A stretch of 39,732 bases of DNA from Candidatus Harrisonbacteria bacterium (GCA_023255625.1 JAHFLF010000001.1:251233-290964), one strand, 5' to 3'. Counted from the first letter of the stretch, positions 23,689 to 30,918 are shown. A program made the numbers and translations. The notes: generated by a model not told the origin, from the letters alone.

Positions 23689-24885
23689 CTACTTCCGCCG
23701 AATTTTTACAAACCTCCGCGGCCCCACCTGCACCACCATGCCGGTATCAATCGCGATTGTTTCGGCTGGATCGGTTTTTTTGACATCGTTAATTTGCACC
23801 CCTCCCTGCTCAATCAACCTACGAGCGGCTGTTTTACTTTCGGCCAGCTGCGTCACAACAAGCAGTTCGGCCAGATTCATCGCGTGCGCATCAATCTTAA
23901 CTTCCGGAATATCAGTTGGCGCATTGCCTTTTATGAAAACATTAACCCATTCCTCTTGTGCTTTTGCTGCAAGATGACCTCCGTGATACATTCTCACAAT
24001 TTCTAAAGCAAGAGATGCTTTTTTATCCATTGGATTTTTTGTTGCCAAAACAAGTGCCTCGGTCGATTCTGGAAAGTCTGTGCAGAGTTTAATATATTTA
24101 TCTACCAATTCATCTTTGACCGACATTACTTTACCAAACATATCATTCGGCTCATCCATGATATTGATCACATTACCCCAGCTGGTAGACATCTTGCGGC
24201 CGTCCGTGCCTTCAAGCATCTCGGTGGTTAGAATGTCCTGCGATGATAAACCAAAGTGCGGCTGAATAGTCCGGCCCGCCTGCAGATTAAATAATTGATC
24301 AGAACCGCCGATCTCAACATCCGCCTTCATCGGCACACTGTCGTAACCCTGCATAAGAGGATACGAAAGCTCGTGCAGCCCAATCACCTTCTTTTCTTTC
24401 GTGCGATCGGCGAAATTACGCCGCGACAGCATTTGATCAACGGTAAATAAAGACTGTAGGTCCAGAATGTCGGCAAAGGTAAGTTTTGACAACCATTTAC
24501 TATTAAACAAAAAATCTGCCTTTTTCAAATCAACAATCTTGCCGACCTGCTCCTTATAGGTTTTCAAATTCTCCTTGATCTGGGAATCGCTCAATGTTGG
24601 CCGTTTATCAAGCTTATCCGAAGGATCACCGATCTTAGCCGTGAAGTCCCCTACTAAAAACATCGCATGATGCCCCAAATTCTGAAATTCGCGCAGCTTA
24701 CGCAGGGCAATAGCCCGGCCGATATGAATATTGCCGCCCGTGGGGTCAAACCCTAACTTTACCCGCAGTTGTTTACCAGACAGCAATTGTTTACGCAAAT
24801 GCTCGCGGTCAATCACCTCGGCCACGCCGCGGGTAAGCAATCGCTCTATCTTTTCCGGATTTGTATCAATTTTTGATTTTGGCAT
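23689..24885 (-). CDS. tyrS: tyrosyl-tRNA synthetase
   Basis: Class I aminoacyl-tRNA synthetase of 398 residues. The HIGH motif appears as GGNIHIGRAIALRKL, the KMSKS motif as DGRKMSTSWGN, and the tyrosine pocket region holds LMQGYDSVPMKADVEIGGSDQ. The C-terminal S4 RNA-binding domain (LAELLVVTQLAESKTAARRL, then GGVQIND) is complete. The ATG lies 4 bases after the stop of the toxin gene and has no ribosome site, so translation is probably coupled to the toxin-antitoxin mRNA. Confidence 0.97.
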   Translation of the reverse strand: MPKSKIDTNPEKIERLLTRGVAEVIDREHLRKQLLSGKQLRVKLGFDPTGGNIHIGRAIALRKLREFQNLGHHAMFLVGDFTAKIGDPSDKLDKRPTLSDSQIKENLKTYKEQVGKIVDLKKADFLFNSKWLSKLTFADILDLQSLFTVDQMLSRRNFADRTKEKKVIGLHELSYPLMQGYDSVPMKADVEIGGSDQLFNLQAGRTIQPHFGLSSQDILTTEMLEGTDGRKMSTSWGNVINIMDEPNDMFGKVMSVKDELVDKYIKLCTDFPESTEALVLATKNPMDKKASLALEIVRMYHGGHLAAKAQEEWVNVFIKGNAPTDIPEVKIDAHAMNLAELLVVTQLAESKTAARRLIEQGGVQINDVKKTDPAETIAIDTGMVVQVGPRRFVKIRRK

Positions 24886-24889
24886 AGTT

Positions 24890-25135
24890 TTACTTGAAGT
24901 GCTGAATTATCTTAAAAATAACATAACAATCGTTAATGATCCTAAAATAGAATCGATATGATTGATCAACGCGCGCCTGAAATATGTCATCACTCCCGCC
25001 GTACTTTTTTGTCTGTAATGACGGATGGCGAAAATTCTTTAATAAATACCCAAGCTGCTTTTTGTATTTCTTTTGTATCGCGATCGGCAAAGATTCGTAC
25101 TGATTATTAAAATCTTCAGTAGTAATGTGCCGCAT
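24890..25135 (-). CDS. RelE/ParE-family toxin
   Basis: Protein of 81 residues with the RelE fold pattern: basic helices (IQKKYKKQLGYLLKNFRHPS), then GSDDIFQARVDQSYRFYFRI and a C-terminal CYVIFKIIQHF strand and tail. RelE-like toxins cleave mRNA at the ribosome. It follows the antitoxin by 5 bases and precedes tyrS by 4. Which RelE branch it belongs to is not clear. Confidence 0.8.
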   Translation of the reverse strand: MRHITTEDFNNQYESLPIAIQKKYKKQLGYLLKNFRHPSLQTKKYGGSDDIFQARVDQSYRFYFRIINDCYVIFKIIQHFK

Positions 25136-25140
25136 AGATA

Positions 25141-25383
25141 CTAAGATTTCCTAGAACGAGCGCGAGCGTGCATGAATTTTTCAAATTCCGCGACGCTGTT
25201 AAATGGTCCCGAAGTTCGTCCTGCCCGAAAATCGGCCTCCGCTTTTTCAGCTGCCAGTAAAATTGGATCTGTTGGGCCGACTCTTTTTTTCTCAAACTTC
25301 AAAAACCGCTCGTACTGCTTCCGAGTTATCACCACAAGATCTTTTTCCTTCTCAAGTTTGTGAGGAATTGTGATAGTAGTCAT
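25141..25383 (-). CDS. antitoxin of the RelE-type pair
   Basis: Protein of 80 residues. The N-terminus (MTTITIPHKLEKEKDLVVIT) looks like an AbrB/Phd-like strand region, and the acidic helical remainder would wrap the toxin. Typical antitoxin-first order. The ATG at 25383 is chosen for the usual N-terminus; 25392 is an alternative. Neither has a good ribosome site. Confidence 0.75.
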   Translation of the reverse strand: MTTITIPHKLEKEKDLVVITRKQYERFLKFEKKRVGPTDPILLAAEKAEADFRAGRTSGPFNSVAEFEKFMHARARSRKS

Positions 25384-25438
25384 AATGAGCATTTTAACAA
25401 AAAAATAATACTGCTGCAACCATCTGTAAAAGAGTTCT

Positions 25439-25464
25439 GGCCCGGTCGCTTGCGCGACCGGGCC
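25439..25464 (-). terminator. terminator of barrel-like gene 1
   Basis: GGCCCGGTCGC/GCGACCGGGCC stem with a TTGC loop; the minus strand continues AGAACTCTTTTAC. The 18-base core equals that of the terminator at 7002-7023. Confidence 0.75.
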
Positions 25465-25482
25465 AGATGCGCGCTGCCTTCG

Positions 25483-26280
25483 CTAGAGGTTCAGCGTGAG
25501 AGACAGACCCAAGACCTCCTGATGCTCCAGCGTCGCCCGATCGTGCGGAGCGAAGGCGCTGTAGCCGATACCGAGAGACAGGTGACCCGAGACCTTGTAC
25601 TCCAGTCCGAGGATGCCTTTCCCAAGCGGCCCTCGATCTGTAGCCGGCGTGCCCCAGTCGTAGAGCCCACTGACTCCGGCCTTGAGCGAAAGCGGTCCGA
25701 CGATCGGCAACGCGTAGTCCAGGCCGAGAGTGACCGTTGAACGCCGCGTGAGATCCGGCAGGATCAGCCAGCACTCGGCCTGCAGATACGGCTTGAGCTT
25801 ACCCCACGCGCCGAGATCCATGTCGCGGCCCAGCTTCACCCGCGGCACGAAGGCATCCCCTGCGGACCTCCCGAGCGGCGTGAAATCCTTGTAGATGAGG
25901 TCAGCCGTGAGCCAACTCCCGTCATTCCACTTCCAGGTCTTGCCGACGGCGATGTCCACCTGCTCAGCCGGAGTCTGTTGCTGTTCATGCGCCAGCCCCG
26001 TAGACCACCAGATGCTGGCGTGCCAGCCGCTCGGTGCCACGACTGACAGATCGCTCTGCAGGCAGGGCTTGTCGGAGAGCAGCGGCCCCGGGTATCCGAC
26101 ATACTTGGAGACCCAGGTCTCCGTGAGCTTGAACTTCCACGGGTCAGACTCCACGACCGGCTCCGAAGCGACAACAGCGTCCACCGCCGCCTTCAGATCC
26201 TGCCCATCCTCTGCCTGCGCGACCGTCGCGCAGAAGCAGCAGAGAACGAGAACGATGAACGAATACACGGCCTGACGCAT
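25483..26280 (-). CDS. secreted beta-barrel-like protein 1, high GC
   Basis: Protein of 265 residues. A signal peptide (MRQAVYSFIVLVLCCFCATV, cleavage likely AQA/EDG at about residue 23) precedes DLKAAVDAVVASEP and then alternating strands with aromatic belts, for example WHASIWWSTGL, WKWNDGSWLTADLIYKDF and VTLGLDYALPIVGPL. The end, LGLSLTLNL, is strand-like. The layout recalls outer membrane barrels of the proteobacterial gcw_chp type (TIGR02001), which I name only as a likeness. It is a paralog of 31670-32455 (same EDG-DL-AAVDAVV start). Patescibacteria have no classical outer membrane, so its site is puzzling. Start ATG is preceded by CGGGAGGGAATC. It is divergent from TrmB1. Confidence 0.8.
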   Translation of the reverse strand: MRQAVYSFIVLVLCCFCATVAQAEDGQDLKAAVDAVVASEPVVESDPWKFKLTETWVSKYVGYPGPLLSDKPCLQSDLSVVAPSGWHASIWWSTGLAHEQQQTPAEQVDIAVGKTWKWNDGSWLTADLIYKDFTPLGRSAGDAFVPRVKLGRDMDLGAWGKLKPYLQAECWLILPDLTRRSTVTLGLDYALPIVGPLSLKAGVSGLYDWGTPATDRGPLGKGILGLEYKVSGHLSLGIGYSAFAPHDRATLEHQEVLGLSLTLNL

Positions 26281-26335
26281 GATTCCCTCCCGGGAATGTG
26301 TGCGGACATGGCGCTATGACGAGGAAATCTCGCCC

Positions 26336-26362
26336 TTGACGCCTCTAGCACCTTAGTATAAT
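26336..26362 (+). promoter_or_regulatory. promoter of TrmB1, overlapping a minus-strand -10
   Basis: Plus strand TTGACG, 15-base spacer, TATAAT (26357-26362). On the minus strand TATACT (26355-26360) is a -10 for the barrel-like gene, so the divergent promoters overlap. GAGTGGCCAA follows at 26369-26378. Confidence 0.6.
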
Positions 26363-26368
26363 CTCAAA

Positions 26369-26398
26369 GAGTGGCCAATATCGCCTATGCGGCGATAT
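26369..26398. promoter_or_regulatory. operator-like site between barrel-like gene 1 and TrmB1
   Basis: GAGTGGCCAA followed by an ATATCGCC/GGCGATAT inverted repeat with a five-base loop (26378-26398). The inverted repeat covers the -35 position of the minus-strand promoter. GAGTGGCCAA recurs in front of TrmB2 (30050-30059). Confidence 0.5.
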
Positions 26399-26410
26399 CT
26401 AGCACCACTA

Positions 26411-26507
26411 TTCTCCCTTTTCTAAAGGGAGTACTCCAGCAGGAGGGAGGGATTTCGCATTCAAATCCCTCACCGCAAGCGGTCCCCTCCCTTTAGGAAA
26501 GGGAGAA
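26411..26507 (+). repeat. 97-base palindromic element, copy 2, upstream of TrmB1
   Basis: Nearly identical to the in-frame copy at 8107-8203. It is flanked by TA on both sides, a possible two-base target duplication. Its right end supplies AGGAAAGGGAG about 9 bases before the TrmB1 start codon. Confidence 0.85.
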
Positions 26508-26515
26508 TAAATACT

Positions 26516-27271
26516 ATGTACCAAGAAACCCTAGAAAAACTCGGTCTCTCCCCTAACGAGGCAAAGATCTATGAAACGCTCGTTGAACACGGCGAAATGG
26601 GCGTCAGCCAGGTTACGAGTCTGGCGCAGGTGCACCGGCGCAACGCCTACGATGCCATTCGCCGACTCATAGACAAGGGGTTATGTTTTGAAATTTTGTC
26701 AGCCAAAGAAAATATCTATAACGCAGTTGACCCGGGAAAATTGTCCGAGCTCGTCGCTGACCAGCAGTTGGAGGTTGATAAAATTCTGCCGGACCTCATG
26801 AAAAAATTTAACCGGCGGGTGGCTGGCGAAGAGGCCTATATCTATCGCGGTTATGAAGGCCAAAAAAACATCTGGCGCGAGATTTTACGCGTCAGTAAAG
26901 ATGTTTATATCATCGGAGCGAAAGCCCAATGGTTTGACCCAAAGCTGGACGCTTCACGGGCCGCCTTTTATCGTGAGACAAAAAGAAAAAAGATTAAATT
27001 TCATCTGCTGTATGACGCCGAAATCAAAACCAAGCTGCCAACATTTGCCCACGATTATCCGGGTCTCATGGAACACCGTTATCTTCCCAAAGAATCCTCC
27101 AGCACCGCAATCATCGTTACCTTCGGTGATTATGTCGTTATGTATGCCGGCGTGGGCATACTCAAAATGAGCGATAATACAGTCTTCTTTGTTATTAAAA
27201 GCGCTGAACTCGCAGAAGGTTATCGGGCTTGGTTCAAAAATATGTGGGAGCAGAGCAAGGAAAACAAATAG
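26516..27271 (+). CDS. TrmB-family transcriptional regulator 1
   Basis: Regulator of 251 residues. Residues 1-70 form the TrmB winged helix (LGLSPNEAKIYETLVEHGEM, then RRNAYDAIRRLIDKGLCFEI). The C-terminal domain resembles the PLD-like effector domain of TrmB proteins (EGQKNIWREILRVSKDVYII, and FGDYVVMYAG). In archaea TrmB proteins sense sugars. It is a close paralog of TrmB2 and both end MWEQSKE-K. It lies divergent from barrel-like gene 1. The ribosome site comes from the palindromic element 26411-26507. A palindrome follows at 27280-27309. Confidence 0.9.
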   Translation: MYQETLEKLGLSPNEAKIYETLVEHGEMGVSQVTSLAQVHRRNAYDAIRRLIDKGLCFEILSAKENIYNAVDPGKLSELVADQQLEVDKILPDLMKKFNRRVAGEEAYIYRGYEGQKNIWREILRVSKDVYIIGAKAQWFDPKLDASRAAFYRETKRKKIKFHLLYDAEIKTKLPTFAHDYPGLMEHRYLPKESSSTAIIVTFGDYVVMYAGVGILKMSDNTVFFVIKSAELAEGYRAWFKNMWEQSKENK

Positions 27272-27279
27272 ATTCCGCC

Positions 27280-27309
27280 CATTCAACAATTCAATTGAAT
27301 TGTTGAATG
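27280..27309. repeat. 30-base palindrome after TrmB1
   Basis: Perfect palindrome with left half CATTCAACAATTCAA. The related palindrome after TrmB2 (30865-30900) keeps CATT-AACAATT and AATTGTT-AATG. Possible terminator or regulatory site. Confidence 0.75.
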
Positions 27310-27333
27310 GCATCCCTCCCAATTCGCCTAAAC

Positions 27334-27363
27334 TATCATGTACTCCTGCAGGAGTACATGATA
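27334..27363. repeat. 30-base palindrome, second after TrmB1
   Basis: Perfect palindrome with left half TATCATGTACTCCTG. It is followed by ACGGTAG, as is the palindrome at 31527-31552. Confidence 0.7.
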
Positions 27364-27406
27364 ACGGTAGCGAAAGATAATAAAAAAAATAGTCTAAAAA
27401 CTTCGA

Positions 27407-27431
27407 TGGCCGCACTCGTGAGAGCCGGCCA
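27407..27431 (-). terminator. terminator of the alpha-CTD-like gene
   Basis: TGGCCG/CGGCCA stem with inner CTC/GAG, followed on the minus strand by TCGAAGTTTTTAG. The 90 bases between it and the stop hold no clear gene, only a possible 28-codon frame. Confidence 0.7.
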
Positions 27432-27522
27432 CCGGGCTTGCGCACGGACCACCCGCGCGACTGTCCGCCTCTGGCGGAACTTTCACGACGTGTTGTTGTA
27501 CATCATCGCCTCCTTGGTTGAA

Positions 27523-27954
27523 TTAGGAAGCGAGGCCGGCGATGTCGTCCTTGGACATCTCCAACCTCAATCCCTTGCGGCCGAGCTTCAGTTCGACTTC
27601 GCGTCGAGGGAACCTTGTGAAGCCTGGAACTCCCTCGAGCTCCTTAGCGGTCATCCGCACGAGCTGCCTCACCATGCTGATGCGCCCATCTCGCATGCAC
27701 CTCGACGCTCTGACCGAGAGGTCGAGCTCGTCGATCGAGAGCCGGAGCGACTCTCTGCCGGACGCGGGCTTCGGGAACGCCTTCGCCTGCCCGTTGGTGA
27801 CATTGACGACTGCGAGGACCTTCTCGACGGCTGCGATCGGGAGAGAGCCCTCGGCGGTCAGGACGATGGTTCTCTGGACTCCGACGCGCAAGAGCCCGAC
27901 GAGCTCTGCACGTCTTGCCTCCTCCTGCAACGTGCGCGACTTGCACTTACCCAC
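27523..27954 (-). CDS. free-standing RNA polymerase alpha C-terminal-domain-like protein, high GC
   Basis: Protein of 143 residues. Residues 74-133 align without gaps over 60 positions to the alpha-CTD of RNA polymerase as I recall it from E. coli: IDELDLSVRASRCMR matches the VDDLELTVRSANCLK region, then QLVRMTAKELEGVP and GRKGLRLEM. Arg82 corresponds to Arg265, the main UP-element DNA contact, while the Asn268 position is Arg. Residues 1-70 are a separate small alpha/beta part. It may bind promoter DNA or polymerase partners; this is inference. GTG 27954 follows the stop of the upstream gene by 4 bases with GAGAGGAAGG in front, so translation is coupled. No signal peptide. Confidence 0.75.
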   Translation of the reverse strand: MGKCKSRTLQEEARRAELVGLLRVGVQRTIVLTAEGSLPIAAVEKVLAVVNVTNGQAKAFPKPASGRESLRLSIDELDLSVRASRCMRDGRISMVRQLVRMTAKELEGVPGFTRFPRREVELKLGRKGLRLEMSKDDIAGLAS

Positions 27955-27958
27955 GACC

Positions 27959-28522
27959 TCACCTTCCTCTCTGTAGTGAAGCACTATGTTTCTTGCGACG
28001 CAGGACGAAGAGTCTATTGCCCCTCTCGCCCATCGCGCCATGGCCCAGACCCGTCATGCACTTCTCCCACCTTCCCCAGCTATACTCTTCGGAAGTGTGG
28101 TGAAAGGTGCGGGCACAAAGCTCGCGGCGGTCATAGTAGTACCAGGCCGAGCCCGATATGAATCGGCCACGGCCTCCCCACCCCCACAGCGTCGCGGCGT
28201 AGAGATCGTAGAGGTACGGCAGATCTCGCAGAAGTGTGAGCCAGAAACGATCCCCCGCAAGAACGTCACCGCGGTCGACGCACTGCTGAAGTGCAACTCG
28301 GTAGTAGAGATCGCGATCCAGCTCGAAGGGCTCCCAGAGGGAGAGGTTGATTTCTCTGCCTCTCCGGAAGTCCTGCCCCTCCCAGTCGCGCGCCATTGCT
28401 TTGGCGAACTCCTGCGTGACGCTAGGAGGCTTGAACATGGGCGGGAGCGGATACCCGCAGGTGTCGTTCCGGACCTCCAGACGACACTCGGGCGCCGGTG
28501 TGGCGCATCCTTCTGTCGTCAT
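27959..28522 (-). CDS. high-GC orphan protein upstream of the alpha-CTD-like gene
   Basis: Protein of 187 residues, not recognised. It has several Cys near the N-terminus (GCATPAPEC, then DTCGYPLPP) and aromatic-rich regions (YLYDLYAATLWGWGGRGRF and SAWYYYDRRELCARTFHH). No signal peptide. ATG 28522 is preceded by GGAGGATTCC; the longer frame to 28564 lacks a ribosome site. It forms a two-gene unit with the alpha-CTD-like gene. A promoter may lie at 28579-28608. Confidence 0.72.
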   Translation of the reverse strand: MTTEGCATPAPECRLEVRNDTCGYPLPPMFKPPSVTQEFAKAMARDWEGQDFRRGREINLSLWEPFELDRDLYYRVALQQCVDRGDVLAGDRFWLTLLRDLPYLYDLYAATLWGWGGRGRFISGSAWYYYDRRELCARTFHHTSEEYSWGRWEKCMTGLGHGAMGERGNRLFVLRRKKHSASLQRGR

Positions 28523-28578
28523 GGAATCCTCCGTAGACAAAACACCGTCTCGCCACCGTGGCAAGTTTCGGCCTGCAA

Positions 28579-28608
28579 ACCTTACAACTTTTACCCTGCG
28601 GTGGTCAA
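28579..28608 (-). promoter_or_regulatory. possible promoter of the two-gene unit 27523-28522
   Basis: Minus strand TTGACC, 18-base spacer, TAAGGT, starting just after the asparaginase stop. The TTGACC is part of a GGTGG/CCACC hairpin, so it may be only structural. Confidence 0.4.
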
Positions 28609-28621
28609 TGCCACCACAAAG

Positions 28622-29680
28622 CTATGCCTGACTCAATGACTTCACCTTTGCGCCGGTAATTTCACCGATATATTCGGCCAAAATCTGCTTGCGCACCTCG
28701 CCGATACTGTTTGCTCCTTGCGCGATAATCCACATCAATTTGATTTCGGTCATAACATCAGTCAGGTCGCCGGAGGGAATTGCGCCCGCCTCAACCGCGA
28801 GCACAGCGCACTCATCATTAACCTCTTTATATGAGTTACCTCCGAGAAACTTCGTTGAAACAACAACTGGAATCTTATAGTCGTGCACAGTGCGCTTGAT
28901 AAACGGAATAAAGTTATATGGGCCGTCAGTAGGCACTGAACCGGCACCATGCGATTTTAAAATAATCCCCTTACACTTTCCGGAGGTTACAATAGTCTCA
29001 AACAAATCCGGCAACTGCCCGGGCGTCATATCAATACTCAAAATACCCGGGATAAAGTGTGGCTTGATCTCAAACGGGATCTCCGGCTCGCGTTTGTGCG
29101 TATGATAGTTAAAATGCACGCCGGTTGAGGTAATGTCGGCAATTGTTGGAAACGCAGGCGATTGAAAGGCGCGAAATGCAGACTCGCTAATTTTCACTGC
29201 CCGGCTGCCGCGCAGCACTACATCGCTAAATACGATCATCACCTCGGCAACATTCTCTTCGCAGGCGGTCACGAGCACCTTCACCGCATTTTCAAAATTA
29301 AAACGGGCATCGTTACCATATACAGTGAGCGGCAATTGCGAACCGGTGAATGCAACCGGCTTCTGCAAACCGCGGCCAAGAGCGATTGAAAGCGCAGAGG
29401 CGGTATAGGCCATGGTATTGGTGCCGTGCGTAATCAAAAAAGCGTCATATTGGTCCATCTTTTTCGCAATTTCATAGGTAATGCGCGCCCAGTCGGCGTG
29501 GTTCACATTGGTACTGTCTTTGTTTGAAAGTACCTCAAACTCAATATCTGCTAACTGCGAAAGACTCGGCAAAAGTTTTAAAATTTCCTCCACATTTTCG
29601 GCGGGCATTACCTTATTGTCGCGCACGACCATGGCAATCGTTCCTCCGTAGCCGATAACGAGAATCTTTATTTTTTTCAT
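28622..29680 (-). CDS. type I-like L-asparaginase
   Basis: Asparaginase family protein of 352 residues hydrolysing L-asparagine to aspartate and ammonia. The first motif is VIGYGGTIAM with the nucleophilic Thr. The second motif reads LITHGTNTMAYTASAL: the Asp of the usual HGTDTM is Asn. The later lysine region VVLRGSRAVKISES is present. The Asp-to-Asn change in the second triad could reduce activity or change specificity; a GatD-like amidase is an alternative reading. The ATG at 29680 begins MKKIKILVIGYGG; the upstream ATG at 29698 adds six residues without support. Confidence 0.88.
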   Translation of the reverse strand: MKKIKILVIGYGGTIAMVVRDNKVMPAENVEEILKLLPSLSQLADIEFEVLSNKDSTNVNHADWARITYEIAKKMDQYDAFLITHGTNTMAYTASALSIALGRGLQKPVAFTGSQLPLTVYGNDARFNFENAVKVLVTACEENVAEVMIVFSDVVLRGSRAVKISESAFRAFQSPAFPTIADITSTGVHFNYHTHKREPEIPFEIKPHFIPGILSIDMTPGQLPDLFETIVTSGKCKGIILKSHGAGSVPTDGPYNFIPFIKRTVHDYKIPVVVSTKFLGGNSYKEVNDECAVLAVEAGAIPSGDLTDVMTEIKLMWIIAQGANSIGEVRKQILAEYIGEITGAKVKSLSQA

Positions 29681-29723
29681 GGATTTAAAATAGTGCAAAT
29701 AATTTGAAAATATTTTCCTTTCT

Positions 29724-29754
29724 GTCGCGGCGGAGACGCAGTCTCCGCCGCGAC
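29724..29754. terminator. strong hairpin between asparaginase and the small orphan
   Basis: Fourteen-base perfect arms (GTCGCGGCGGAGAC and its complement) with a three-base loop. No T-tract directly follows, so it may be a terminator for the small gene or part of the asparaginase leader. Confidence 0.6.
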
Positions 29755-29773
29755 GGTGCGAGTGGCTTGACGG

Positions 29774-29980
29774 TCACCCCGTGACACTACCTGCAATACG
29801 GGAAAGGTGTTCCATTCTGCCCATGGTCTTCAGAGCTCCTCGCTGAAAGATCCGTTCGCCGGGACTTGCAGCTTTCGGCCAGCCCACGAGACTTGCCAGA
29901 GAGACGCGCTCTCCGTCTTTGGCGCGCACTTCGAGCGCACGCCGTTCACGAGCCAGACGATCATAGGGACTGTTAATCAT
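29774..29980 (-). CDS. small high-GC orphan protein divergent from TrmB2
   Basis: Protein of 68 residues (MINSPYDRLARERRALEVRA to MEHLSRIAGSVTG), basic and partly helical, with no recognised relatives. ATG 29980 is preceded by GAGGAG 9 bases upstream. A TTGGCC-17-TATGTT promoter fits on the minus strand and overlaps the GAGTGGCCAA site in front of TrmB2. Confidence 0.65.
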   Translation of the reverse strand: MINSPYDRLARERRALEVRAKDGERVSLASLVGWPKAASPGERIFQRGALKTMGRMEHLSRIAGSVTG

Positions 29981-30025
29981 TGTCGGTTTCTCCTCTTCTT
30001 GCCTGCACAACCACTCGGCTGCGCA

Positions 30026-30059
30026 TATTTAACATAGTACAGTTTGAGTGAGTGGCCAA
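30026..30059. promoter_or_regulatory. divergent regulatory region of TrmB2 and the small orphan
   Basis: GAGTGGCCAA at 30050-30059 with TAGTACAG just before it aligns with the TrmB1 promoter region (TAGTATAAT then GAGTGGCCAA). On the minus strand TTGGCC-17-TATGTT reads toward the small orphan. Confidence 0.5.
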
Positions 30060-30108
30060 CACTACCCTATGGTTGCGCTCGCTACCACAATATGCTAAGC
30101 TACAAGTC

Positions 30109-30867
30109 ATGTACCAAGAAACATTTGAAGGGCTCGGCCTCTCCCCTAACGAGGCAAAAATCTATGAAGTGCTCGTTGAACACGGCCAGTCCGGGGTCAG
30201 CGACATTGCCACGCACGCCCAAATTCACCGTCGTAATGCCTACGACGCCATTCGCCGGCTCGTAGACAAGGGGCTCTGCTTTGAAATATTTTCATCTAAA
30301 GAAAATCTATATAGCGCGGTTGACCCGGGCAAACTTTTGGAGCTCGCCGACGAAAAACGCCGTACAGTTGAGATAATTCTGCCGGAACTGAATAAAAAGT
30401 TTCATGCCACATCAGCAGATGAAGAGGCTTTTATCTACAAAGGTCTTGAAGGACAGAAAAATGTGTGGCGCGATGTGGTGCGCGTTGGCGGAGAAAACTT
30501 CTTTATCGGCGGCAAGGCCACCTGGTCTGATCCACGGCTTGTCTCTAGCCGAGCGGCATTTTTTAAAGAGGCCAACCGGAAAGGCATTACCTTCAAACAG
30601 CTGTATGATAGCGAGGTGATTGAAAAATTCCCCAATCACTTTAAGGATTACCCTGGAAAATCACAGAACCGCCTGCTGCCTAAGAAATACTCAACCACCT
30701 CGGCTATCCATATCTTCGGCGATTATGTCGTAACCTATACAGGGCTCACTCAAGTGAAAAATATCCCCGACGATGTGGTATTTTTTGTGCTCCATAGCGC
30801 CAGCTTAGCCGCAAGCTACCGAACCTGGTTTACCTACATGTGGGAACAGTCAAAGGAGATTAAATAG
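30109..30867 (+). CDS. TrmB-family transcriptional regulator 2
   Basis: Regulator of 252 residues, a close paralog of TrmB1 over its full length: same HTH (RRNAYDAIRRLVDKGLCFEI), same C-terminal domain (EGQKNVWRDVVRVGGENFFI, FGDYVVTYTG) and same end (MWEQSKEIK). ATG 30109 matches the TrmB1 start (MYQET); no ribosome site is seen, and a TAAGCT box ends 7 bases upstream, so it may be leaderless. The stop codon lies within a 36-base palindrome. It is followed by dinJ/yafQ. Confidence 0.9.
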   Translation: MYQETFEGLGLSPNEAKIYEVLVEHGQSGVSDIATHAQIHRRNAYDAIRRLVDKGLCFEIFSSKENLYSAVDPGKLLELADEKRRTVEIILPELNKKFHATSADEEAFIYKGLEGQKNVWRDVVRVGGENFFIGGKATWSDPRLVSSRAAFFKEANRKGITFKQLYDSEVIEKFPNHFKDYPGKSQNRLLPKKYSTTSAIHIFGDYVVTYTGLTQVKNIPDDVVFFVLHSASLAASYRTWFTYMWEQSKEIK

Positions 30868-30900
30868 CATTTAACAATTTCGCGAAATTGTTAAATGCTA
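30865..30900. repeat. 36-base palindrome containing the TrmB2 stop codon
   Basis: Perfect palindrome with left half TAGCATTTAACAATTTCG; the TAG is the TrmB2 stop. It shares its core with the palindrome after TrmB1. Confidence 0.8.
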
Positions 30901-30918
30901 AGCTGCCGCACAGACTCA

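Noticed and set aside
26280-26516. Possible small RNA gene between barrel-like gene 1 and TrmB1
   Set aside because: The interval is explained by divergent promoters, an operator-like site and the 97-base element; no extra conserved RNA signal is seen.
27307-28161. Plus-strand open frame of 284 codons
   Set aside because: It overlaps the alpha-CTD-like gene and its upstream partner on the other strand, which have ribosome sites and a recognisable domain; the frame also starts inside palindromic repeats.
27986-28639. Plus-strand open frame of 217 codons
   Set aside because: It is antisense to 27959-28522, has no ribosome site and no domain.
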